Part shown: one piece after another, positions 14,071 through 22,910 of the stretch
Layout of the letters: each line of letters begins with the position of its first letter
How positions within the stretch are numbered: position 1 is the first letter of the stretch
The notes under the pieces: model-generated
Seen by the model: the letters and a program-made list of their open reading frames with translations, nothing else
What the model was told of the DNA's origin: nothing
Databases searched by the model: none
Assembly (NCBI RefSeq): GCF_001571365.1
Contig: NZ_BCTQ01000057.1
Span: 1 to 32,517, forward strand
Direction: 5' to 3'
Length of the DNA: 32,517 nt
Source: Achromobacter denitrificans NBRC 15125
GTDB lineage: Bacteria; Pseudomonadota; Gammaproteobacteria; Burkholderiales; Burkholderiaceae_B
Position numbers and translations under genes: made by a program

Positions 14071-15207
14071 ATGAAATTCGTTGACGAAGCCACCATCGAA
14101 GTCGTCGCCGGCAAAGGCGGCAATGGCGTGGCGAGCTTTCGCCGCGAAAAGTTCATCCCCAAGGGCGGCCCGGACGGCGGCGACGGCGGACGCGGCGGCA
14201 CCATCTTCGCGGTGGCCGATCGCAACATCAATACGCTGATCGACTTCCGCTACGCCCGCCTGCACCGCGCCAAGAACGGCGAGAACGGCCGCGGCTCCGA
14301 CCAATACGGCGCGGCCGCCCCCGACATCACGCTGCGCGTGCCCGTGGGCACCGTCATCCATGACGCGGACACCGGCGAAGTCCTGTTCGACCTGAACCAG
14401 CACGACCAGAAAGTGGTGCTGGCGGCGGGTGGCCAGGGCGGCATGGGCAACATCCACTTCAAGTCCAGTGTGAACCGCGCGCCGCGCCAATGGACGCCCG
14501 GCAAGGAAGGCGAACACCGCTACCTGCGCATGGAGCTCAAGGTGCTGGCGGACGTGGGCCTGCTGGGCCTGCCCAACGCGGGCAAGTCCACGCTGATCAC
14601 CCGCATCTCCAACGCCAAGCCGAAGATCGCGGACTACCCCTTCACCACGCTGCATCCCAACCTGGGCGTGGTGCGCACCTCGCCGTCGCGCAGCTTCGTC
14701 GTGGCCGACATCCCCGGCCTGATCGAAGGCGCTTCCGAAGGCGCCGGCCTGGGCCACCTGTTCCTGCGCCACCTGGCGCGCACCCGCGTGCTGCTGCACC
14801 TGGTGGACGTGTCCACGCCCGATCCCGACGCGGATCCGGTGGAGCAGGCCGTGACCGACGCGCGCGCCATCGTCGAGGAACTGCGCCGCTACGATCCCGA
14901 ACTGGCGGACAAGCCGCGCTGGCTGGTCCTCAACAAGCTGGACATGGTGCCCGATCCCGAAGACACCAAGCGCCGCTTCCTGGAACTCTACGACTGGAAG
15001 GGCCCGGTGTTCGGCATCTCGGGCCTGTCGGGCGAAGGCACGCAGGACCTGATCTACGCGCTGCAAGACTACCTGGACGCCGAGCGCCAAAAGGAACAGC
15101 TGGCGCAGGACCAGGCCGACGGCAGCTACGTGGCGCCGGATCCCCGCTTCGACGAGAAGCGGTCGGATGCCGACCCGCGTTTCGCGCCGCGTGACGGCGA
15201 CGAATAA
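14071..15207 (+). CDS. obg: Obg family GTPase (ribosome assembly)
   Basis: This 378-residue protein has the glycine-rich Obg fold in the first about 158 residues (KGGNGVASFRREKFIPKGGP, DGGDGGRGG), then a G domain. The P-loop is GLPNAGKST, G3 is ADIPGLIEGASEGAGLG, G4 is NKLD and G5 is ISGLSGEG. Obg acts in late 50S subunit assembly and the stringent response. The acidic, charged C-terminal tail (after about residue 340) is the variable region of the family. The ribosome-binding site is weak (CGGACACC before ATG). Its position after rpmA and before proB is common in betaproteobacteria. Confidence 0.97.
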   Translation: MKFVDEATIEVVAGKGGNGVASFRREKFIPKGGPDGGDGGRGGTIFAVADRNINTLIDFRYARLHRAKNGENGRGSDQYGAAAPDITLRVPVGTVIHDADTGEVLFDLNQHDQKVVLAAGGQGGMGNIHFKSSVNRAPRQWTPGKEGEHRYLRMELKVLADVGLLGLPNAGKSTLITRISNAKPKIADYPFTTLHPNLGVVRTSPSRSFVVADIPGLIEGASEGAGLGHLFLRHLARTRVLLHLVDVSTPDPDADPVEQAVTDARAIVEELRRYDPELADKPRWLVLNKLDMVPDPEDTKRRFLELYDWKGPVFGISGLSGEGTQDLIYALQDYLDAERQKEQLAQDQADGSYVAPDPRFDEKRSDADPRFAPRDGDE

Positions 15208-15263
15208 GCCATAATCGCAATCCCACGATTACGCCTTTCCCCGCGCTGCGGCCCGCCGCCACC

Positions 15264-16400
15264 ATGTCTGCCGAATCCTCCGCCGTTTCCGTCGTCACTC
15301 ACGCCCAGCGCCTCGTCGCCAAAGTCGGCTCGTCGCTGGTCACCAACGAAGGCCGCGGCCTGGATCGCGCCGCCGTGGCGCATTGGGCGCAGCAGATCGC
15401 GGCCCTGCACAAGCAGGGCAAGCAGGTCGTGCTGGTTTCCAGCGGCGCCATCGCGGAAGGCATGGCGCGCCTGGGCTGGCGCAAGCGCCCGTCCGTCATG
15501 CACGAGCTCCAGGCGGCCGCGGCCGTGGGCCAGATGGGCCTGTGCCAGGCCTATGAGGCCGCGTTCGCCGAATACGGCCTGCGCACCGCCCAGATCCTGC
15601 TGACCCACGAAGACCTGGCCGACCGCCACCGCTACCTGAACGCGCGCAGCACGCTCTTCGCCCTGCTGCGCCTGGGCGTGGTGCCCATCGTGAACGAGAA
15701 CGACACCGTCGTCACCGACGAGATCCGGCTGGGCGACAACGACACGCTGGGCGCGCTGGTCACCAACCTGATCGAAGCCGACACGCTGATCATCCTGACG
15801 GACCAGCGGGGCCTGTACGACTCCGACCCCCGCAAGAATCCCGAAGCGAAGTTCATGGCGCACGCCCAGGCCGGCGACCCGGCCCTGGAAGCCATGGCCG
15901 GCGGCGCCGGCAGCGGCATCGGCACCGGCGGCATGCTGACCAAGGTGCTGGCGGCCAAGCGCGCGGCGCACAGCGGCGCGCATACCGTCATTGCCTCGGG
16001 ACGCGAGCGCAATGTGCTCACGCGCCTGTCGCAAGGCGAATGCATCGGCAGCGAACTGCGCGCCGTGTTGCCGGTGTGGTCCGCCCGCAAGCAATGGCTG
16101 GCCGACCACCTGCGGCTGCGCGGACGCGTAGTGCTGGACGACGGCGCCGTGCAGGCGCTGCTGCGGGAAGGCAAGAGCCTGCTGCCCATCGGCGTGACCG
16201 AGGTGGAAGGCGAATTCGGCCGAGGCGACGTCGTGGCCTGCGTGGACAGCCAGGGACGCGAATGCGCCCGCGGGCTGATCAATTACTCGTCGGCCGACAC
16301 CCGCCGCATCCTGCGGCAGCCTTCGTCGCAGATCGCGCGCATCCTGGGCAGCATGACCGAACCCGAGCTCATGCACCGCGACAACCTGGTCGTGCTGTAG
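15264..16400 (+). CDS. proB: Glutamate 5-kinase
   Basis: This 378-residue enzyme phosphorylates glutamate in the first step of proline synthesis. The amino acid kinase domain covers about residues 14-260, with LVAKVGSSLVT, VLVSSGAIAEGMARLGW, IVNENDTVVTDEIRLGDND and GIGTGGMLTKVLAAK. A C-terminal PUA domain follows (about 285-370, RVVLDDGAVQALLREGKSLLPIG). Length and domain order match the E. coli enzyme. The 57-bp gap after obg suggests co-transcription. No proA is in the window. Confidence 0.97.
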   Translation: MSAESSAVSVVTHAQRLVAKVGSSLVTNEGRGLDRAAVAHWAQQIAALHKQGKQVVLVSSGAIAEGMARLGWRKRPSVMHELQAAAAVGQMGLCQAYEAAFAEYGLRTAQILLTHEDLADRHRYLNARSTLFALLRLGVVPIVNENDTVVTDEIRLGDNDTLGALVTNLIEADTLIILTDQRGLYDSDPRKNPEAKFMAHAQAGDPALEAMAGGAGSGIGTGGMLTKVLAAKRAAHSGAHTVIASGRERNVLTRLSQGECIGSELRAVLPVWSARKQWLADHLRLRGRVVLDDGAVQALLREGKSLLPIGVTEVEGEFGRGDVVACVDSQGRECARGLINYSSADTRRILRQPSSQIARILGSMTEPELMHRDNLVVL

Positions 16401-16417
16401 CGGCGGGCTGGCCTCGC

Positions 16418-17077
16418 TCAGCCGCTGTCCGGCCGCAGCATATAGCCCCAGTTGCGGACCGCGAGCACGGGAAATTCGATGTCGAGGCGCTGCGCCTTGG
16501 CGCGCAGCCGCGACACCAGCACATCCACCCGCCGCGCGGCGTCCCGAGAACCGCCCACGCCTTCGGGCAGCAAGGTTTCCCGCCGCAGCCGATGCCCCGG
16601 CGTGCTCAATAGCTGGACAAAAAACGCGCACTCGGTGGGTGTCAGCGGCATGACCTGGCCGGCCGGCCCCGCCAGCGTGCCCGTCTGGACATCGACGCGC
16701 CAACCCGAAGCGCCGCGCCGTCCGCGCCGGCACAGGCTGCGCAGCAGCGCATCCCATTCCCGCGGCGCCATGCCGGCTTCCGCGCAGGCATCCGCCCCCG
16801 CGTCCAGCGCCTCGACCCGCTCTTCCGGCGTGGCGCCCCGGCCATGCCAGATCAGCACGGAAGCCGGCGCCTCTCGGCGCAGCGAGGCGAGCCGCTCCGG
16901 CACGTTCGGCCCGTTGCCCTGCAACACCACCGCGTCGACCACCCGGCCACGCAGCCCGTCGCGCAGCCCCGCCATCGAATCGAATGCGCAGGCCGCCCAA
17001 TGGAACGGCCCCAGGACCTCGGCGAGATCGACCGCGTGATCGCGCGCCAGAACCAAGACGCTGCCTCGTTGATGCAT
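16418..17077 (-). CDS. OmpR/PhoB-type winged-helix regulator with a degenerate receiver domain
   Basis: This 219-residue protein has a receiver-like N-terminal half (1-115) and an OmpR-type winged helix from about residue 125 to 215 (PLTPTECAFFVQLLSTPGHRLRRE, DVLVSRLRAKAQ, VRNWGYML). In the receiver the strand that should end in the phosphoacceptor Asp reads AVVLQGNGP, with Gln53 at that position, and the usual N-terminal acidic pair is missing. It therefore probably works without phosphorylation. There is no histidine kinase next to it. The ATG at 17077 is preferred because AAAGGGAAAG precedes it; a GTG at 17101 would add eight residues and lies inside a palindrome. It converges with proB and diverges from an XRE-type gene. 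Confidence 0.8.
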   Translation of the reverse strand: MHQRGSVLVLARDHAVDLAEVLGPFHWAACAFDSMAGLRDGLRGRVVDAVVLQGNGPNVPERLASLRREAPASVLIWHGRGATPEERVEALDAGADACAEAGMAPREWDALLRSLCRRGRRGASGWRVDVQTGTLAGPAGQVMPLTPTECAFFVQLLSTPGHRLRRETLLPEGVGGSRDAARRVDVLVSRLRAKAQRLDIEFPVLAVRNWGYMLRPDSG

Positions 17078-17096
17078 GTGGCTTTCCCTTTCGTTT

Positions 17097-17110
17097 ATCA
17101 CTTAAGTGAT
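17097..17110. promoter_or_regulatory. Palindromic operator candidate between divergent regulators
   Basis: ATCACTTAAGTGAT is a perfect 14-bp palindrome between the winged-helix gene (start 17077) and the XRE-type gene (start 17156). A half-site-like AAAGTGA follows at 17124-17130. TATAAC (17114-17119) next to it could be the -10 of the rightward gene. An XRE repressor binding here could control both genes. Confidence 0.5.
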
Positions 17111-17155
17111 TTTTATAACTACCAAAGTGAATAGCCACCAAGCTTCAATCGACCT

Positions 17156-17611
17156 GTGAAGACATTCTCGGACCGACTGAAGCATGCGCGTCTCCTGCGT
17201 GGCCACACGCAGAAGGCGCTCGCCCGCCTGGCGCGCCTATCGCAGAGCGCCATCGGCAGCTATGAAAGCGGATTGCGGCACTCCAGCCGCTCGGCCCGCA
17301 AGCTGGCGCAAGTGCTGAAGGTCGAGGCCGAATGGCTGGAAACCGGCAAGGGCCCCATGGAACTTCCCATGGGCGGCTACGACCTGAGCGACACCCTGCC
17401 CGCCACCGGCGTGGCGGAATCCTCGCCGCGCCCCGGTGGCCGGCCGCGTCCGCAGGCGCCTTGGCCTTTCGCGAATATTTCACCCGCCCAGCTCGACGCG
17501 CTGACGCCCGATGAGCGCATCGGGCTGGAAGCAATAGCGGCAACCTATATCGAACAGGCCCTGCGCATCCGCCGCGGCGCCAAGCCGCGCGGCCGCAAGG
17601 CGACCGGCTGA
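17156..17611 (+). CDS. XRE-family helix-turn-helix regulator
   Basis: This 151-residue protein begins with a phage-repressor-like helix-turn-helix (about residues 5-60). It contains RLKHARLLRGHTQKALARLA, the recognition helix QSAIGSYESGLRH and ARKLAQVLKVEAEWLETGKGP, all typical of Cro/C1-type domains. A proline-rich linker (about 80-100) and a short C-terminal helical region with a basic tail follow; no protease or other effector domain is seen. The start codon is GTG with no clear ribosome-binding site. It may regulate itself and the divergent winged-helix gene. No phage genes are nearby, so it seems to be a chromosomal regulator. Confidence 0.82.
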   Translation: MKTFSDRLKHARLLRGHTQKALARLARLSQSAIGSYESGLRHSSRSARKLAQVLKVEAEWLETGKGPMELPMGGYDLSDTLPATGVAESSPRPGGRPRPQAPWPFANISPAQLDALTPDERIGLEAIAATYIEQALRIRRGAKPRGRKATG

Positions 17612-17628
17612 GTTCCCCTCGCGCAATG

Positions 17629-17654
17629 AAAAAAGCCCGGCATCGCCGGGCTTT
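17629..17654 (-). terminator. Terminator of the SecD-head-like lipoprotein gene
   Basis: A 10-bp stem (AAAGCCCGGC at 17632-17641, GCCGGGCTTT at 17645-17654) has a tight loop and, on the minus strand, a run of six T. It lies just after the minus-strand stop at 17673 and may also stop the convergent XRE transcript. Confidence 0.85.
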
Positions 17655-17672
17655 CTGCTGCGTGCAGAGCGC

Positions 17673-18227
17673 TCAGGGCTTGGCTGCGGGAGCCGCGCCG
17701 GCCGGGGGCACCGCGGCATCGCCGCGGATCTTGGCGGCGATTTCCGAAGCGGCCTGGGCCGAGGGCACGCCGAAAGCCAGCACGCCGCGGTTCAGCGGTT
17801 CGCCGATGAGCGGGGCGGCGACCAGTTCGCGGTCGATCACGAGCGCCAGCATGTTGCCGACGTTCTTGGAGCTGACGTCATTGAGCTTGCGGGCGCCCGC
17901 TTCGGAGAAGCGCAGGCCGACGAAGTTCTGGCCCTGGCGGTCGACCAGCGCGGCGGCATCGGTCAGGTCGGCGCGCGTGAGGACGGGCACTTCCTGCATG
18001 TAGAGCTTGCCGTCGGGCAGGCTGATTTCGCGCAGGCCCGCGCCGGGTTCCTTGTGCGCCAGGTAGAAATCCACCGTCGAGGCGGTGGCGGGCGTCGTGG
18101 ACTGCTGGCCGGCCTGGGGCGTGCTGGATGCGGCGTCGGACGTCTTAGTCGGGGCGGTCTTGCAACCCGCTAGCGCCAACGTCACGACAACCAGGGCGGG
18201 CGCCAATTTGCGTAAGGTAAGTTGCAT
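17673..18227 (-). CDS. Lipoprotein with a SecD P1-head-like domain
   Basis: This 184-residue protein starts with a lipoprotein signal peptide, with lipobox LAGC at residues 19-22 and Cys22 as the expected lipidated residue. A Ser/Thr/Ala-rich linker follows (about 23-50). The remainder resembles the head part of the SecD/SecDF first periplasmic domain, with LYMQEVPVLTRADLTDAAAL, FVGLRFSEAGARKLNDVSS, NVGNMLALVIDRELVAAPLI and a C-terminal QAASEIAAKIRG. SecD itself is a large membrane protein and none of its membrane helices are here. The residue after Cys is Lys, not Asp, so outer-membrane sorting is expected. The function is unknown. AAGAAGGAA precedes the ATG, and a terminator follows. Confidence 0.78.
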   Translation of the reverse strand: MQLTLRKLAPALVVVTLALAGCKTAPTKTSDAASSTPQAGQQSTTPATASTVDFYLAHKEPGAGLREISLPDGKLYMQEVPVLTRADLTDAAALVDRQGQNFVGLRFSEAGARKLNDVSSKNVGNMLALVIDRELVAAPLIGEPLNRGVLAFGVPSAQAASEIAAKIRGDAAVPPAGAAPAAKP

Positions 18228-18291
18228 GCTCGATTCCTTCTTAAGTGGACTAAGACCAGGCCGCGCGGCGGCACGCCCGGCATGTCTGAAA

Positions 18292-18320
18292 AGTGTACCG
18301 AACCTGAATGACGGTGTCGC
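18292..18320 (-). promoter_or_regulatory. Candidate promoter of the lipoprotein gene
   Basis: On the minus strand GCGACA (18320-18315), a 17-bp spacer and TACACT (18297-18292) precede the lipoprotein start by about 65 bp. The -35 matches 4 of 6 consensus bases. Confidence 0.35.
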
Positions 18321-18397
18321 CGCAGTCTGAATCCAAATGTAAATCCGTAATACCAGCTTGCACGGCAACGCGTCCCCACGCGCGCGACATCCGGCCA

Positions 18398-18427
18398 TTC
18401 GTCGGAACGCGCGCGAGCCTCTATACT
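18398..18427 (+). promoter_or_regulatory. thiC: Candidate promoter of thiC
   Basis: TATACT at 18422-18427 is a good -10 box directly before the riboswitch. The -35 region (TTCGTC at 18398-18403, 18-bp spacer) is weak. Transcription would begin close to 18434, just before the aptamer. Confidence 0.5.
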
Positions 18428-18436
18428 TCGCTTTCG

Positions 18437-18522
18437 CGCAGGGGTACTCGTCCCGGCTTCCAGCCGCGGCGTGTTGAGAGAGTCCCTTCGTACCAGTACG
18501 GATAATGCCGATGCTGGGAGCC
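18437..18522 (+). ncRNA. TPP riboswitch (THI element) controlling thiC
   Basis: The leader contains the conserved pieces of the thiamine pyrophosphate aptamer in order: CAGGGGT (18439-18445), TTGAGAG (18474-18480), TACGGATAATGCC (18497-18509) and GATGCTGGGA (18510-18519). Binding of TPP normally switches thiC off. Downstream, GCTCCAA (18567-18573) and TTGGAGC (18582-18588) form a stem that hides the GGAG ribosome-binding site, which suggests control of translation initiation. Confidence 0.93.
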
Positions 18523-18593
18523 GTATTTCCGTCCGCCCCTGCGCGGCGGAGATTCATTCCCGATCGGCTCCAACCACTCGCTTGGAGCTTTCC

Positions 18594-20507
<1,914 letters not shown>

Positions 20508-20523
20508 GCCCGCGCGTTGCGTC

Positions 20524-20709
20524 GTAGGATGGGTGCAGCGCGAGAGCATCCGGGCAACGAACCGGATGCTCATCGCGCGTAACCCATCGGCCGGCGAGAG
20601 CCGGCGTTGTCTCTTGCCACGAAAAACGGCGGCTGGCGCCGCCTGATGGGTTACGCGCGTTGAATATTCGAGTTCTTGCTCAAGGACGCTCGCGCTGCAC
20701 CCATCCTAC
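20524..20709. repeat. 186-bp palindromic intergenic element
   Basis: The outer arms 20524-20544 and 20689-20709 are perfect 21-bp inverted repeats. Inside them 20575-20588 and 20645-20658 form a perfect 14-bp inverted pair (GCGCGTAACCCATC). Another hairpin, GAGCATCCGG/CCGGATGCTC, lies at 20544-20571. The whole block could form a long cruciform. It fills the space between the convergent thiC and FAD-oxidase genes, and its right arm contains the stop codon of the latter. 'GTAGGATGGGT...ACCCATCCTAC' edges are typical of dispersed small repeats in proteobacterial genomes. Confidence 0.85.
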
Positions 20710-22118
20710 AGCAGCTTCCCGGGATTCATGATCCCCGCCGGATCCAGCACCGCCTTGATCTCCCGCATCAACCGCAATTCCAGCGGATCCTTGCTATGCA
20801 GGAAATGGTCCCGCTTCAGCTGCCCGATCCCGTGCTCCGCCGAAATGCTCCCCCCGTAGCGATTCACTTCGTCCAGCACCACGTCGGTCACGGCCGCGCC
20901 GTGCACGGCCGCCCAATCGCGGTCGGCGCCGGCCGGGCGCGACAGGTTGTAGTGCAGGTTGCCGTCGCCGAAATGGCCGAAGATGAACGGGCGGATGTCC
21001 GGGTACAGCGCGCGCACGCGGGCTTCGGCGGATGCCATGAATTCGGGGATGCGTTCGATCGGCAGCGACACGTCGTGCTTCAGGTGCGGGCCGTCGGCGC
21101 GCTGCGCTTCGGAGATTTCCTCGCGCAGCTTCCACAACGCCTGCAATTGCGCGAGCGAGGCGGACACGGCGGCGTCCAGGCAGAGGCCGCGTTCCAGCGC
21201 CGTGCCGATCACGTTCTCCAGCAAGCTGTTCAGCGCGGCTTCGTCGGCGGTGTCGGCCAGTTCCACCAGCACATAGCCGGGATAACGCTGGGCGAAGGGT
21301 TCCTGCACGCCTTCGGCGTGCGTCAGCACCAGGTCCAGGCAATCGCCGGAGAAGTATTCGAAGGCCTGCAGACGGGCGCCGCATTGCTCGAACAGGATCT
21401 CGAACAGTTGCAGGGCCTGCGCCGGCGACTCCACCGCCGCCAGCACCACCGAACGCACGTCGGTGCGCGGGAAGAGGCGCAAGGCGACGGCGGTGATCAC
21501 GCCCAGCGTGCCTTCCGAACCGATCAGCAACTGCTTGAGGTCGTAGCCGGTATTGTCCTTGCGCAGCGTCCGCAGGCCATGGAAGACCTCGCCGGTGGGC
21601 AGCACGGCTTCCAGGCCGAGGACCAGCTCGCGCGCCATGCCGTAGCGCACCACGTTCACGCCGCCGGCATTGGTGGCGACGTTGCCGCCGATCTGGCTGG
21701 AGTCCTCCGCGGCCAGGCTCAGCGGCAGCAGGCGGCCGGCGTCCTGCGCGGCGCGGCGCAGGTTGCCGAGAATGGCGCCGGCTTCCGCCACCATGGTATT
21801 GGCGACGGTGTCGATGGAACGCACGGCGTTCATGCGGTCCAGGCTGAGCACCACGTTGCGGGCGGCCGAGTCCGGCGTGGCGCCGCCGCACAGGCCGGTA
21901 TTGCCGCCGCGCGGCACCACCGGCACGCCTTCCTGCTGGCACAGCGCCAGGCAGGTGGCGACCTCGTCGGTGGTGCGCGGGCGCACCACGGCCTGCGCCT
22001 GGCCCTTGTACAGGCCGCGCCAGTCGGACAGCCAGGGCGCGATGTCCGCTTCGGCGGTGATGACGGTGTCGGGGCCCAGGGCCTGGACCAGGCGTTGCGT
22101 AAAGTCGGATGCGCTCAT
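20706..22118 (-). CDS. FAD-binding oxidase of the GlcD / D-2-hydroxyacid dehydrogenase type
   Basis: This 470-residue protein has an N-terminal VAO-type FAD-binding domain and a C-terminal FAD-oxidase domain. The flavin-binding segment VPRGGNTGLCGGATPD lies at about residues 68-83 and QIGGNVATNAGGVNVVRYG at about 135-153. The C-terminal part contains FGHFGDGNLHYNL and SAEHGIGQLKRDHF, the metal and substrate regions of D-lactate, glycolate and D-2-hydroxyglutarate dehydrogenases. It oxidises a D-2-hydroxyacid to the 2-oxoacid; the exact one is not clear. The ATG overlaps the stop of the upstream GntR gene by 4 bp. The stop codon is inside the palindromic element at 20524-20709. Confidence 0.92.
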   Translation of the reverse strand: MSASDFTQRLVQALGPDTVITAEADIAPWLSDWRGLYKGQAQAVVRPRTTDEVATCLALCQQEGVPVVPRGGNTGLCGGATPDSAARNVVLSLDRMNAVRSIDTVANTMVAEAGAILGNLRRAAQDAGRLLPLSLAAEDSSQIGGNVATNAGGVNVVRYGMARELVLGLEAVLPTGEVFHGLRTLRKDNTGYDLKQLLIGSEGTLGVITAVALRLFPRTDVRSVVLAAVESPAQALQLFEILFEQCGARLQAFEYFSGDCLDLVLTHAEGVQEPFAQRYPGYVLVELADTADEAALNSLLENVIGTALERGLCLDAAVSASLAQLQALWKLREEISEAQRADGPHLKHDVSLPIERIPEFMASAEARVRALYPDIRPFIFGHFGDGNLHYNLSRPAGADRDWAAVHGAAVTDVVLDEVNRYGGSISAEHGIGQLKRDHFLHSKDPLELRLMREIKAVLDPAGIMNPGKLL

Positions 22119-22831
22119 GATGTCTGCCTTGCGGCCGGAGAGAGGAGATCGAGACGCAGGCGGCTGGCCGCCTGCTGCAAGTGGCGGGTCGCCGCCAGTC
22201 GGGCGCGGTCGGGATCGCCCGCGAGGATGGCGTCGTAGACGGCCACGTGTTCCTGGTGCACCACCGCGGTCAGGCCCTCCTGACGGCGGCTGTTGGTGCG
22301 CGCGGTGCTGACGGCCAGGCGCAGCTGCAGGTTCAGGTACTGCAGCAGGTCCTGGTAATAACGGTTGTGCGTGGCGGCGGCGATGGCGACGTGGAAGGCG
22401 ATGTCGTGCTCGACGCCCTGTTCCGGATGGTCCAGGTTCGCTTCCAGCGCGGCCAGGGCCTCGGCCATGGCCGCAAGGTCGGTGGCGTTGCGGCGCCTCG
22501 CCGCCAGGGCGGCCGCGCCGCCTTCCAGTTCCATCCGCAATTCGTAGACGCTGGCCAGCTGCTCGCGATCGTCGAGGCCGGCGGAAACCTGGAAGCCCTG
22601 AGCACCGGTGCGGGACACCACCACGCTGCCCGAGCCCTGGCGGCTCTGGATCAGCCCCTGGGCGCGCAGGCGCTCGGTGGCCTCGCGGATGACCGCGGCG
22701 CTCACACCGTACTGCTCCGCCAGGACACGGCCGGGCGGCAGCTTGGCGCCCACGGAATGGACGCCTTCGGCGATGTCGCCCGCGATCTGGCGGGCGACCT
22801 GTTCGGTCAAGGTCAGGCTCTTGCTCAGCAT
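22115..22831 (-). CDS. GntR-family regulator, FadR/FCD type
   Basis: This 238-residue protein has an N-terminal winged helix (about 6-72: TEQVARQIAGDIAEGVHSVGAKLPP, EQYGVSAAVIREATERLRAQGLI). An all-helical FCD effector domain follows, with ELRMELEGGAAALAARR, EHDIAFHVAIAAATHNRYY and VHQEHVAVYDAILAGDPDRAR. FCD regulators typically respond to organic acids such as lactate or glycolate. It is translationally coupled to the downstream FAD oxidase (ATGA overlap), so it probably regulates that enzyme and itself. TATAAT at 22843-22838 (minus strand) lies only seven bases before the ATG, which suggests a leaderless mRNA. Confidence 0.92.
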   Translation of the reverse strand: MLSKSLTLTEQVARQIAGDIAEGVHSVGAKLPPGRVLAEQYGVSAAVIREATERLRAQGLIQSRQGSGSVVVSRTGAQGFQVSAGLDDREQLASVYELRMELEGGAAALAARRRNATDLAAMAEALAALEANLDHPEQGVEHDIAFHVAIAAATHNRYYQDLLQYLNLQLRLAVSTARTNSRRQEGLTAVVHQEHVAVYDAILAGDPDRARLAATRHLQQAASRLRLDLLSPAARQTS

Positions 22832-22837
22832 GCGCCG

Positions 22838-22870
22838 ATTATAGGCCTACTTTTCAGGTTATCTGATAAC
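22838..22870 (-). promoter_or_regulatory. Promoter and operator candidate of the FCD-type gntR gene
   Basis: A perfect TATAAT (minus strand, 22843-22838) lies seven bases before the start codon. Upstream, GTTATCTGATAAC (22858-22870) is a 13-bp palindrome around one central base, in the -35 region. Its position fits autoregulation. Confidence 0.5.
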
Positions 22871-22910
22871 TTTTGACAATGACAGCCCGGATCCGGCGCG
22901 CCGCCGCGAC

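Noticed and set aside
17156..17611. XRE-type gene as sign of a prophage or toxin-antitoxin module
   Set aside because: No integrase, phage structural gene or toxin-sized partner lies next to it; the divergent gene is a winged-helix regulator.
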